Below, in pieces: positions 8,185-16,974 of a stretch of 64,000 nucleotides of DNA. The notes beneath the pieces are model-generated. The model worked only from the letters and a program-made list of their open reading frames with translations. It did no database searches and was not told the DNA's origin. The DNA lies in NCBI RefSeq assembly GCF_020171945.1, contig NZ_JAIVAP010000001.1, positions 186,001-250,000 of the forward strand. The letters run 5' to 3'. The translations under genes and the position numbers were made by a program. Numbering within the stretch: the stretch's first letter is position 1; the number at the start of each line of letters is the position of its first letter. Source of the DNA: Bacillus infantis. GTDB lineage: Bacteria > Bacillota > Bacilli > Bacillales > Cytobacillaceae.

Positions 8185-9648
8185 TCAGAGTTCAAACCGA
8201 GATGTGATCATTTTCTTCCTGGTATAAAAATTCAAGCCATCTTTGCCGTTGACATGAAGGTCTCCATAGAAGGAATCCTTCCAGCCTGAAAAAGGGAAAA
8301 ATGCCATAGTAGCCGGAACGCCCACATTGATGCCGAGCATCCCTGCATCCGCCTCTTCACGGAATTGCCTGATGCTTCTCGCATCGTTTGTATAGATGGT
8401 TGCTCCATTCCCGTATCTCGACCGGCGGATAAAATCCAATGCTTCGTCAAGACCGCCTGCACGTAGAAGGCTCAGTACAGGGGCGAAAAGCTCTTCCTTT
8501 GCGATGGTCATATCGCATGTCACTTTATCAAAGATCGTGGCACCAAGGAAGTTCCCGGCTGGATGCCGCTCCATTTCAAGACGTCCGTCCCTGATCAGCT
8601 CAGCTCCTTCTTCTTCTCCTTTTTCAATAAGCCTGAGAACCTTTTCAAGGTGCTCCCTCCGGATGACGGGCGTCAGGAGGGCATCTTCTTCCATCCCGCT
8701 GCCAACCTTCAGCTCATCTGCTTTTTTCTTAAGTTCTTTTATAAAGATGTCGTTTTCTCCGATTACGACAACGGCACTGCATGCCATGCACCTCTGGCCG
8801 GCACTGCCGAATGAGGAGCTGATGATATGCTGGGCCGCCTTCTCTGCATCAGCATCAGGCATGACAATATGGTGATTTTTTGCACCAGAAAGCGCCTGCA
8901 CCCGCTTGCCTTCTGCGGCTGCACGTTCATACACATATTTTGCAACCCGCTGAGAGCCGACAAATGAGATGGCGGCAACCTTTTTATCCTCCAGAAGTGC
9001 ATTGACAACATCATGTGCACCATGCACGATGTTCAAGACACCGGGAGGGGCTCCTGCCTCAGAGAAAATTTCTGCCAGGCGCGCTGCCAGAATCGGCGTC
9101 CTTTCAGACGGCTTCAGTACAAATGTATTGCCGCAGGCAACTGCAAGAGGAAACATCCATAACGGCACCATCATCGGGAAATTAAAAGGAGTGATCCCCG
9201 CAACCACGCCAAGCGGGTACCTGAACATCTCGGAATCAATATCCTCAGCGATGCCGGACAGCGACTCCCCCATCATCAAGGTCGGTGCACCAGCCGCAAA
9301 TTCCACACACTCGATGCCTCTTTGAACTTCGCCGTATGCTTCTTTAAAGGACTTTCCATTCTCCTTTACAATCAGTTCGGCAAGCTGATCATGATGCTGT
9401 GAAAGCAGATTATGGTATTTGAACAGCAATCGTGCTCTCTTTGGAACAGGCACTTTCCTCCACGAAACAAATGCCTTGCCTGCCGCCTGGACAGCAAGGC
9501 TGACATCTTTTGCCCCAGAGGCGGGTACCTTTACGATCACTTCATCAGTGGCAGGGTTAGTCACATCAAAAGTATCTGCAGAGGAAGCTCCAACCCATTT
9601 ACCATCAATAAAGTTTTTCAAAACCTCTGTATCATTCCGGACAGCCAT
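8185..9648 (-). CDS. mmsA: CoA-acylating (methyl)malonate-semialdehyde dehydrogenase
   Basis: Aldehyde dehydrogenase superfamily, 487 aa, full length. It closely resembles MmsA/IolA: FIDGKWVGASSADTFDVTNPATDE at the start, GVVAGITPFNFPMMVPLWMFP for NAD binding, and the nucleophile Cys in FGSAGQRCMACSAVV. In this operon it would convert malonate semialdehyde (from uracil) to acetyl-CoA, or methylmalonate semialdehyde (from thymine) to propionyl-CoA. A role in myo-inositol or valine catabolism is the alternative, but no iol or val genes are adjacent. Confidence 0.9.
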   Translation of the reverse strand: MAVRNDTEVLKNFIDGKWVGASSADTFDVTNPATDEVIVKVPASGAKDVSLAVQAAGKAFVSWRKVPVPKRARLLFKYHNLLSQHHDQLAELIVKENGKSFKEAYGEVQRGIECVEFAAGAPTLMMGESLSGIAEDIDSEMFRYPLGVVAGITPFNFPMMVPLWMFPLAVACGNTFVLKPSERTPILAARLAEIFSEAGAPPGVLNIVHGAHDVVNALLEDKKVAAISFVGSQRVAKYVYERAAAEGKRVQALSGAKNHHIVMPDADAEKAAQHIISSSFGSAGQRCMACSAVVVIGENDIFIKELKKKADELKVGSGMEEDALLTPVIRREHLEKVLRLIEKGEEEGAELIRDGRLEMERHPAGNFLGATIFDKVTCDMTIAKEELFAPVLSLLRAGGLDEALDFIRRSRYGNGATIYTNDARSIRQFREEADAGMLGINVGVPATMAFFPFSGWKDSFYGDLHVNGKDGLNFYTRKKMITSRFEL

Positions 9649-9720
9649 CTGCTACATCTCCTTCATATGATAAATATCCATTACAGGCCTTTTTCATGAC
9701 TCAATAAAAGAGCTCCATAT

Positions 9721-9767
9721 TAAAGGCGAAGGATCGGCCGCACTGTACTGCATGCGGAATCCTTCGC
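9721..9767 (-). terminator. Intra-operon hairpin (partial terminator or processing site)
   Basis: On the minus strand a 9-bp stem GCGAAGGAT/ATCCTTCGC encloses a second 5-bp stem CCGCA/TGCGG and is followed by CTTTAAT. It lies between the 75-aa gene and mmsA, inside the pyrimidine operon. The weak T run suggests partial termination or transcript processing, not full stop. Confidence 0.5.
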
Positions 9768-9777
9768 TCAGCCAATG

Positions 9778-10005
9778 CTATACCTGCCCGGCAGATTGCT
9801 CTTTCTGCCGGATCAGAAGCCCGCTGAAATACTTTCGAGCATCTGCAGTACCGATCTGGATTGATTCCTGGATGCCGCTGACCGGATTGTCAAACAGGAT
9901 GACAGCTCCATCCAAATCTTCCTTCACCTGCAGAATGCGAAACCCTTTTTCGATATAAAAATCTATTTTGTCTTTTTCATGCAAAAAGAATTGGTAGTCT
10001 GACAT
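9778..10005 (-). CDS. 75-aa protein of unknown function in the pyrimidine operon
   Basis: I do not recognise a family. The protein is hydrophilic and compact: MSDYQFFLHEKDKIDFYIEK, then ILQVKEDLDGAVILFDNP, then IGTADARKYFSGLLIRQK. There is no signal peptide or membrane segment. The ATG is preceded by a strong AGGAGG, and the gene starts 24 bases after the permease stop, so it is very likely expressed with the pathway. Possible roles such as a small regulatory or accessory subunit are only inference from position. Confidence 0.75.
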   Translation of the reverse strand: MSDYQFFLHEKDKIDFYIEKGFRILQVKEDLDGAVILFDNPVSGIQESIQIGTADARKYFSGLLIRQKEQSAGQV

Positions 10006-10029
10006 ACTTTCCGGCCTCCTGTTAATGAA

Positions 10030-11496
10030 TCAATACTTAGCAGAACGGGCGGCATTCTCCTGGTCATCTTCCAGAATCCAGTCCCTGCCGACACTGATCC
10101 CGAGATATTTGCTGTCATCGGGGTCAATGATCTCGGCCTGCTGATATTTGCGGAACCACCAGTATCGGGCAAGGAGATAATAGCAGCCTGCCCCGGCAAG
10201 GAATCCGGCGAGAAAGCTGTAGTTGGGAAGCCAGTATGCAACAGCTGCACCAATGACCCAGCTGATGAATCCTGCCAGGTTGAACCCGCCCCAATACCTG
10301 AATTGTCCCTTGTCTTCATATAATGCAGGTACATTCACACGCCTTTTTCGCAGCAGATAATAATCAGCAAAAAGGATGCCGACAATTGCAGACAGGATCC
10401 CTCCTACAAAAAGGAGAACTGGGATGATCACTCCAAAGAGATTCCATGGCTGTACCACTGTTCCGACAATGCCTGCTGTAATAACTCCTGCCCAGAAAGG
10501 GAACTTTGGGCCGCCTGCATTTGAAAAAATCGTTGCTGCCGGGACAACATTTGCCGCTGTGTTGGTGGACCATTGCGCCAGGACGATCATCACAAGGAGG
10601 ATGCACAGGACCAATCCGCCCGCCGCTTTCTGAAGGGCAATGACGGGATCGTAATTCAGGACGGCAATATAGGCGATCCCGCCGATGATGATCATAAATG
10701 TCTGGGTCAGCGGCATGGCGACCAGATTGCCGATCAGTGCCCCTTTATTGCGCCTGAACCAGTTTTTTTCGTTCACCGGCGCTTTGATGAACCGGGAAAT
10801 GGAAGGAATATCAGCACTCAAAGTCGCCCAGAAGCCCATATTGCTGAAAATTACGACAAGGAAACTAGTGAATGCATCTACCCCTGCTGCCGGATTTTCC
10901 GCCCAGGTCCATATATTCCGTCCAGCTACTTCTGCGGTTTCCGATAGAGATAGATACATCCAAATGGAAATCAGTATTATGACTGGAGCTGCCATGTCGG
11001 CAAAGCGCTCTATCGCTTTTATCCCAAGGCAGGTATTGATCAGCTGTACAGCTGCAAAAATAATAAAGCAGATAAACCAGTTATCGAAACCGAATAAAAT
11101 ATCCATGATGCCATTCATCGCAGTGGCGCCGAAATAGGTATTGATCCCGAACCACATAGAGGCGGTGATGCCCCTTGTGACCGAGGGGATATGAGTACCG
11201 ATTGTGCCGAAAGGGGCGCGCATATAGACCGGGAAGGAAAGGCCGTGTTCAATCCCGATGTCTGCAATCAAACTGATGAACAAGCCGATTCCAAGGCAGC
11301 CGATCACCGTTGCAATAATGACCAGCGGCAATGGGAGACTCATGACCCCGGAGCCTCCGATGGCAAAGGTGGCGAGTACGACCACCATGCCCACCCACAT
11401 GAATGAATAGCCGAGCGAGGTGATATTCCTGTCCTTTTGCTGGATCGGATAAAGGTCAGGGGATTTCAGATGGCTTTTTTTCATACGCGTACACAT
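10030..11496 (-). CDS. NCS1-family nucleobase:cation symporter (probable uracil/pyrimidine permease)
   Basis: A 488-residue polytopic membrane protein of the nucleobase-cation-symport-1 family, with about twelve hydrophobic segments. Typical pieces are GYSFMWVGMVVVLATFAIGG in TM1 and FPVYMRAPFGTIGTHIPS after TM2. YLLRKRRVNVPALYEDKGQFRYWGG near residue 375 is shared with the uracil/allantoin/hydantoin members. Its place between dihydropyrimidinase and mmsA points to import of uracil, thymine or dihydropyrimidines. Exact substrate is unproven. Confidence 0.88.
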   Translation of the reverse strand: MCTRMKKSHLKSPDLYPIQQKDRNITSLGYSFMWVGMVVVLATFAIGGSGVMSLPLPLVIIATVIGCLGIGLFISLIADIGIEHGLSFPVYMRAPFGTIGTHIPSVTRGITASMWFGINTYFGATAMNGIMDILFGFDNWFICFIIFAAVQLINTCLGIKAIERFADMAAPVIILISIWMYLSLSETAEVAGRNIWTWAENPAAGVDAFTSFLVVIFSNMGFWATLSADIPSISRFIKAPVNEKNWFRRNKGALIGNLVAMPLTQTFMIIIGGIAYIAVLNYDPVIALQKAAGGLVLCILLVMIVLAQWSTNTAANVVPAATIFSNAGGPKFPFWAGVITAGIVGTVVQPWNLFGVIIPVLLFVGGILSAIVGILFADYYLLRKRRVNVPALYEDKGQFRYWGGFNLAGFISWVIGAAVAYWLPNYSFLAGFLAGAGCYYLLARYWWFRKYQQAEIIDPDDSKYLGISVGRDWILEDDQENAARSAKY

Positions 11497-11628
11497 CCTG
11501 TCCGGTTAATTTTGTCACGCCAAGAAGCTGTTTAAAACCGAAAAGCTGGCTTGATGTATGCCATCATCCATATTCAGGGTATCCAGAGCCGGGAACATCG
11601 GACATACCCTGCTAACCCTATCAGACTG

Positions 11629-13041
11629 CTAAACAGGCAGCCCGCTATCCGCAGTTTTGTGCTTATGATATCTTGCTCTTTTTAAGTACTTTCCACTGCC
11701 CGCTTTTCCTGCGAATTGACGGTCTTTGATCACATATTCTCCTCTTACCAGTACGGTGACTGGTTCGCCTTTTACAGCCATCCCTTCAAATGCGCTGTAA
11801 TCAACAGCCAAATGATGGGCAGCGGCAGAAAGTGTCCGTTCCTTCTCAGGGTCAAAAAGGACTATGTCGGCATCTGAACCTACAGCAATCGTCCCTTTCT
11901 GCGGATATAGTCCGAATAGCTTTGCTGCCCGCGTTGAGGTGATATCGACAAATTGGTTGAGCGTGATTCTTCCTTTTGCCGCACCTTCTGAATAAAGGAT
12001 CGAGAACCGGTCTTCAATGGTCGGGCCTCCATTAGGAATCTTAGTGAAATCCTCCCGGCCGAGATCTTTCTGCCCCTTGAAATCAAAGGAGCATTGATCA
12101 GAGCCGATCGTCTGCAGCTGCCCGCTTTTGAGGGCATTCCATAATACATCCTGGTTCCATTTTTCTCGCAGCGGCGGGGACCACACATATTTGGCGCCTT
12201 CAAAATCCGGCTTTTCAAGGCTGGTCTGATCAAGTACAAGATACTGCGGGCAGGTTTCACCCCAGACATCAATGCCCCTTGAGCGGGCTGCAGCAATCTT
12301 TTCTGCAGCTTCTGCACAGGATACATGGACAACATACAGCTGGGAGCCTGCGAGACCAGCCAATTCAGCTGCACGCCCTGTTGCTTCCCCTTCCAGCTCC
12401 GGCGGCCTGGTCAGGGCATGGTAGATCGGTTCTGTATGTCCTTCCTCCAGCGCCTGTTTCGTTAGATAATCAATCACATCTCCATTTTCAGCATGCACCA
12501 TCACAAGTGCCCCCAGATCCCTTGCGGCAATCAGTGTTTTAAATAGCGTTTCATCATCAGCCTGAAAGACATTTTTATAGGCCATGAAGACTTTGAATGA
12601 AGTAATTCCCTCGGAATCTATCACGTTTGGCAGCTCCGCCAGCACTTTATCATTGATTTCCCCGATCATCAGATGGAAGCTGTAATCGATGGCAGCCTTG
12701 TCTTTTGATTTTTGATGCCATTCATCAATGCTTTCCTGGAGAGGCCTTCCTTTAGAGGTCAGGCAAAAGTCTATGATGGTCGTGGTTCCGCCAAAGGCTG
12801 CTGCCATGGTCCCTGACTCGAAGTCATCCTTTGTCACAGTCCCGCCGAACGGCATATCGAGGTGAGTATGGGGATCAATGCCGCCCGGAAAGACATATTG
12901 GCCCTCAGCATTGATGATCTCTGCTCCTGAATCTTGAAGGTCCCTGCCAATCAGGGCGATTTTCCCATCTTCTATTAAAATATCAGCCTGAAAAGTATCA
13001 GAAGCTGTCACTACAGTGCCGTTCTTTATTATTTTCTTCAT
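11629..13041 (-). CDS. hydA: Dihydropyrimidinase
   Basis: Zinc-dependent amidohydrolase (470 aa) that opens dihydrouracil to N-carbamoyl-beta-alanine, the second step of reductive pyrimidine breakdown. Metal ligands appear as FPGGIDPHTHLDM, the carbamylated lysine in ITSFKVFMAYKN, VMVHAENGD, YVVHVSCAEAA, and the aspartate in TIGSDQCSF. The ATG at 13041 (MKKIIKNG) is chosen because AAAGGAGTG is seven bases upstream; the frame also extends nine bases to a GTG. It lies between preA and the permease, in the same operon. Confidence 0.95.
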   Translation of the reverse strand: MKKIIKNGTVVTASDTFQADILIEDGKIALIGRDLQDSGAEIINAEGQYVFPGGIDPHTHLDMPFGGTVTKDDFESGTMAAAFGGTTTIIDFCLTSKGRPLQESIDEWHQKSKDKAAIDYSFHLMIGEINDKVLAELPNVIDSEGITSFKVFMAYKNVFQADDETLFKTLIAARDLGALVMVHAENGDVIDYLTKQALEEGHTEPIYHALTRPPELEGEATGRAAELAGLAGSQLYVVHVSCAEAAEKIAAARSRGIDVWGETCPQYLVLDQTSLEKPDFEGAKYVWSPPLREKWNQDVLWNALKSGQLQTIGSDQCSFDFKGQKDLGREDFTKIPNGGPTIEDRFSILYSEGAAKGRITLNQFVDITSTRAAKLFGLYPQKGTIAVGSDADIVLFDPEKERTLSAAAHHLAVDYSAFEGMAVKGEPVTVLVRGEYVIKDRQFAGKAGSGKYLKRARYHKHKTADSGLPV

Positions 13042-13071
13042 ATTCAGCACTCCTTTAACGTTTAGATAAAT

Positions 13072-14343
13072 TCATTTCGCAGCCTTGCCCCCGGCTAACG
13101 CAGCCTGCCGTTCGTTCCAGGTCATGGGCGGCTGTGTGTGCGGAAGCTCTATCATAGAAATCGCACCCTCCTCCGGACAGACAATGGAGCAGAGATTGCA
13201 GCCGACACAGTCTTCTTCACGGACTTTTAGATACTCTTTTCCATTTTCATCAATCAGCATATCGATGCATTGATGCGAAGTGTCCTCACATGCTATATGG
13301 CATTTATTGCAGTTGATGCAGATATTGGGATCGATCCTTGCTGCAATATTGTAGTTAAGGTCAAGATTGCCCCAATCAGAATATCTTGGTACAGATTTTC
13401 CAATGATCTCCCTGACTGATCTGATGCCTCTTTCGTCCAGATAATTATTCAGGCCATCCAGCAGGTCTTCAATGATCCTGAAGCCATGGTGCATGGCAGC
13501 AGTACAGATCTGCACGCCTGAAGCGCCCATCAGCATGAATTCAACAGAATTCTGCCAGTTTGATATTCCGCCCATCCCGGAAATCGGGACAGATATGGCC
13601 GGATTCCTGGCACATTCTGCGACCATGTTCAGTGCAATCGGTTTGACTGCCGGGCCGCAATATCCACCATGTGCCCCCTTGCCCCCGACATGCGGAATGG
13701 TATTCCAGGTATCAAGGTCCACCCCGGCGAGGCTGTTGATGGTATTGATCATACTGACAGCATCGGCTCCGCCTTTTACCGCTGCTTCTGCTGTTGCTGT
13801 AATATCAGTTATATTTGGGGTGAGTTTTACAATGACCGGAGTCCTTGCTGCTTCCTTTACCCAGTACGTCTGTTTCTCGACCAGCTCCGGCACCTGCCCG
13901 GAGGCAGAGCCCATGCCCCTTTCCGCCATGCCGTGCGGGCAGCCGAAGTTGAGCTCAAGCCCGTCAACTCCAATGGCTTCTACCCGCTTGACGATCTCAT
14001 GCCACTTTTCTTGCTTAGGTTCCACCATCAGCGACGCAATGATTGTATTTTTGGGAAACTTCTTTTTGGTTTCATAGATTTCCTTCAGGTTGACTTCCAG
14101 CGGCCTGTCTGTAATCAGCTCAATGTTATTAAAGCCTGCAACCCGCTGGCCATTGAAGCTGACAGCAGCAAAACGGGAAGAAACATTTAAAATCGGCTCT
14201 CCCAGCGTCTTCCAAACCGCTCCTCCCCATCCTGCCTCGAATGCCCGCTGAACCTGATAGCCGGAATTGGTGGGCGGTGCAGACGCAAGCCAGAAAGGGT
14301 TGGGTGACTGGATGCCTGCCAAATCTATGCTTAAATCAGCCAT
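13072..14343 (-). CDS. preA: NAD-dependent dihydropyrimidine dehydrogenase, subunit PreA
   Basis: FMN and iron-sulfur subunit (423 aa) that reduces uracil/thymine to the 5,6-dihydro form together with PreT. The N-terminal TIM barrel resembles dihydroorotate dehydrogenase (LAGIQSPNPFWLASAPPTN; LELNFGCPHGM; VIVKLTPNITD). The C-terminus carries two 4Fe-4S motifs, CINCNKCHIACEDTSHQC and CVGCNLCSIVCP. An AAGGAG site precedes the ATG, which overlaps the end of preT by eight bases, indicating coupled translation of the two subunits. Confidence 0.96.
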   Translation of the reverse strand: MADLSIDLAGIQSPNPFWLASAPPTNSGYQVQRAFEAGWGGAVWKTLGEPILNVSSRFAAVSFNGQRVAGFNNIELITDRPLEVNLKEIYETKKKFPKNTIIASLMVEPKQEKWHEIVKRVEAIGVDGLELNFGCPHGMAERGMGSASGQVPELVEKQTYWVKEAARTPVIVKLTPNITDITATAEAAVKGGADAVSMINTINSLAGVDLDTWNTIPHVGGKGAHGGYCGPAVKPIALNMVAECARNPAISVPISGMGGISNWQNSVEFMLMGASGVQICTAAMHHGFRIIEDLLDGLNNYLDERGIRSVREIIGKSVPRYSDWGNLDLNYNIAARIDPNICINCNKCHIACEDTSHQCIDMLIDENGKEYLKVREEDCVGCNLCSIVCPEEGAISMIELPHTQPPMTWNERQAALAGGKAAK

Positions 14344-15715
14344 TTGCTTTTCTCCTTTCTTCCTTCTGCATCAGCTTATGGATCGAATGGGCAGCTTGTT
14401 TACCCTGCTGGGCAGCGGTCACCACCATGGCTTCCCCTTTTCCTTTCCCGAAGACAATATCCCCGCAGGCAAATACTTTAGGGTTCGAGGTCTGGAACGT
14501 TTCCGTATCAATCAGAACTACCCCTTTTTTGTGTTCAAGGCCGAATTGGGCAATCAGGCTACCGTGCCTCTGCTGCCCGATTGCTTTAATAATGATGTCA
14601 GCAGGGAGAACGTGCTCAGACCCTTCAATGGGCACTGGCCTCCTCCGGCCGTCCTGATCCGGCTCGCCCAGCATCATCTGGATGCATTCAATCCCTGCAG
14701 CTTCACCCCGGTCATTGCTGATAATCCTTCTAGGCGCTGTCAGCCACCGAAACTCCACTCCATCCTGTTTGGCAAATTCATACTCAAAATCGTAGGCAGT
14801 CATTTCCTCCTGTGTCCGCCTGTAAAGGATCTTCACATTCTCCGCAGCTAGCCTAGCCGCACAGGTGGCAGCATCAATCGCCGTATTGCCGGCGCCGATT
14901 ACTACTGCCCTTTTGCCGGCTATATCACTTCTCAGGTCTGCAGTCTTTGTCTGCTTTACAAATTCAATCGCATCCAAAACCCCTTCAAGCTCTTCCCCCT
15001 CAATCCCAAGGTCAGGCACTTTGGACATGCCTGCTGCAAGGACGATGCAGTCATATTCGGCCAGCAGCTCTTCAGCTGTCACATCCCGGCCAACCTTCGT
15101 ACTCGTTCTGATGTCTACATTCATCCGCCTGATTTGCTCTGCTTCCCAATGGGCAATCGCCTTCGGGAGGCGAAATGAAACAATTCCGTAAGTATTCAGG
15201 CCCCCTGCTTCTGCCTCTGCTTCATAGATGACAGCCTTATAGCCAAGACGTGCAAGCTCCCTTGCAGCCGATAGTCCTGCTGGGCCGCTTCCAATGATCG
15301 CTGTTTTTTTGCCGTTGGCTGTGCCTGGGGAAAATAAGTCTTTCCCGCTTTTTATAGCCCAGTCTGTCGCATGCCTCTGAAGTTTGCCAATCAAAATAGG
15401 ACTTCCAGATGAATTCAATACACAGGCCCCTTCACAAAGCTCTTCAGTCGGGCAGACTCTTGAGCAGCTGGCGCCGGCAGGATTGGCCTCCATTATGGTT
15501 TTGGCCGATCCCAGCATATTTCCTGTGCTGATTTTCTTTATGAAAGAAGGAATATTGATCCCGGTTGGACAGGCCTTAATACATGGGGCATCATAACAAT
15601 AAAGGCAGCGGTTAGCTTCCTGGACGGCATCCCTTTCTGAAAGTGCAGGCTCCACTTCCCTGAAATTCTGTTCCAGGTCGGTGCGCGAAATCCGCTTTTG
15701 CTTTATATCTATCAC
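14336..15715 (-). CDS. preT: NAD-dependent dihydropyrimidine dehydrogenase, subunit PreT
   Basis: Electron-input subunit (459 aa) with FAD and NAD(P) sites and N-terminal iron-sulfur ligands, similar to glutamate synthase small subunit. The cysteine clusters are CLYCYDAPCIKACPTG and CSRVCPTEELCEGAC. Two dinucleotide folds follow: AIIGSGPAGLSAARELARLG and AVVIGAGNTAIDAATCAARL. It ends with the FAD motif VFACGDIVFGKGKGEAMVVTA. It precedes and overlaps preA, as expected for the PreTA heteromer. Confidence 0.95.
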   Translation of the reverse strand: MIDIKQKRISRTDLEQNFREVEPALSERDAVQEANRCLYCYDAPCIKACPTGINIPSFIKKISTGNMLGSAKTIMEANPAGASCSRVCPTEELCEGACVLNSSGSPILIGKLQRHATDWAIKSGKDLFSPGTANGKKTAIIGSGPAGLSAARELARLGYKAVIYEAEAEAGGLNTYGIVSFRLPKAIAHWEAEQIRRMNVDIRTSTKVGRDVTAEELLAEYDCIVLAAGMSKVPDLGIEGEELEGVLDAIEFVKQTKTADLRSDIAGKRAVVIGAGNTAIDAATCAARLAAENVKILYRRTQEEMTAYDFEYEFAKQDGVEFRWLTAPRRIISNDRGEAAGIECIQMMLGEPDQDGRRRPVPIEGSEHVLPADIIIKAIGQQRHGSLIAQFGLEHKKGVVLIDTETFQTSNPKVFACGDIVFGKGKGEAMVVTAAQQGKQAAHSIHKLMQKEERRKANG

Positions 15716-15785
15716 AGCGTTCCCTCCTTTCCTGCCTTTCCCGGGCAGGCAATTGTAGAGTTAATCTTTTGCATAGAGAAGTTTC

Positions 15786-16676
15786 TTAAGGAAGAAGGGA
15801 TGTCATTTCACTATACGTCTCAGGCCTGCGGTCGCGGTAGAACTGCCAGGTATCCCTGACCTCCCTGATCAGCTTCTTGTTCATTTCGCCAATGATCACT
15901 TCATCTTTATCCCGGCTGGCGGCTGCAACAAAGCTTCCTTTAGGATCCACCAGATAGGACTGTCCATAGAACTCTCCCATATTCCATGGCCCCTCATATC
16001 CGACCCTGTTGATGGCGCCCACATAATAACCATTAGCCACTGCATGGGCAGGCTGCTCAAGCTTCCATAAGTATTCTGACAGGCCGGCGACTGTCGCAGA
16101 GGGATTGAAGACGATTTCTGCGCCATTCAGCCCCAGAAGCCTTGCCCCTTCAGGGAAATGCCGGTCATAACAGATATACACGCCGATTTTGGCAAAAGCG
16201 GTATCAAAAACCGGATAGCCCAGATTTCCCGGCTTAAAATAATATTTTTCCCAGAATCCGCAGCCGTTTCCTCCTGCTGCGACATGCGGGATATGCTGCT
16301 TCCGGTACTTTCCCAGATATGTTCCGTCTGCGTCCAGCACAGCGGCTGTATTATAATAGGTGGCTATTCCTTCCCGTTCATAAATCGGAAGAACAATAAC
16401 GATCCCCAGCTCCCTGGCCAGCTCCTGAAAGAGCTTTGTTGTAGGGCCGTCCGGTATTTCCTCTGCAGCATCATACCATTTAGTGTTTTGCTCAGAACAA
16501 AAATAGGGACCGTAGAAGATTTCCTGCAGGCACACAATCTGTGCCCCTTTTTCTGCCGCTTCCCTTACAAGCTTTATATGCTTTTCGATCGCCTTCTCCT
16601 TATGAACCGCAACCGGCTCGCTGCCGTCCACATCATGAGAAGCCTGAATCAAGCCGATTTTCACATTGTCTGCCAT
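15786..16676 (-). CDS. Beta-ureidopropionase / N-carbamoyl-beta-alanine amidohydrolase (nitrilase superfamily)
   Basis: A 296-residue carbon-nitrogen hydrolase that would cleave N-carbamoyl-beta-alanine to beta-alanine, CO2 and ammonia, the third pathway step. The Glu-Lys-Cys triad of the superfamily is visible: E in VCLQEIFYG, K in LGKYRKQHIP, and C in IGVYICYDRHFPEGA. It is the first gene of the operon; GAGGGGGAG precedes the ATG. N-carbamoylputrescine amidohydrolase is the nearest alternative, but the operon partners favour the pyrimidine role. Confidence 0.9.
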   Translation of the reverse strand: MADNVKIGLIQASHDVDGSEPVAVHKEKAIEKHIKLVREAAEKGAQIVCLQEIFYGPYFCSEQNTKWYDAAEEIPDGPTTKLFQELARELGIVIVLPIYEREGIATYYNTAAVLDADGTYLGKYRKQHIPHVAAGGNGCGFWEKYYFKPGNLGYPVFDTAFAKIGVYICYDRHFPEGARLLGLNGAEIVFNPSATVAGLSEYLWKLEQPAHAVANGYYVGAINRVGYEGPWNMGEFYGQSYLVDPKGSFVAAASRDKDEVIIGEMNKKLIREVRDTWQFYRDRRPETYSEMTSLLP

Positions 16677-16900
16677 TTCTACTCCCCCTCTAAAATAAAA
16701 AGAATCATCCTTTACAGAACCAGGCTGTTAGCACCAGGGCATCCAGCAGCATGGTTCGGAATGTTCCGTTAATCTAACATACGCAGAAAGGGCAAGTTGT
16801 AAAACTTAATTTATAGAGAGCACAAAAAAAGGATAGAAAGAAAACAATGAAAACAGTGTTTTCTTCTACCACATGCACAGTTCAAAGGGAGCCGGCATAT
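16677..16900. other. Upstream region of the pyrimidine operon with a 15-bp palindrome
   Basis: No gene is seen here. It holds a perfect 15-bp palindrome (GAAAACA-G-TGTTTTC, 16849-16863) and a shorter one (CGGAA-TG-TTCCG near 16757). Either could be an operator. A weak promoter-like pair, TTTACA then TATGTT with a 16-base spacer, lies between them on the minus strand. No dedicated regulator gene (for example PucR-type) is encoded next to the operon. Confidence 0.4.
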
Positions 16901-16950
16901 AAAAAAGACTGCAGTTATCCTCCATACATACTTAGTGGATAACTGCAGTC
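16901..16950 (-). terminator. Terminator of speD
   Basis: A 14-bp perfect stem GACTGCAGTTATCC/GGATAACTGCAGTC is followed on the minus strand by TTTTTTATATG. Confidence 0.9.
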
Positions 16951-16974
16951 TGCTGTTTTATATAGGTATAATTA

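Noticed and set aside
11558-11611. CAGGGTAT/ATACCCTG hairpin between the dihydropyrimidinase and permease genes
   Set aside because: The stem is eight bases with a long loop and no T run; it is too weak to call a terminator or riboswitch.
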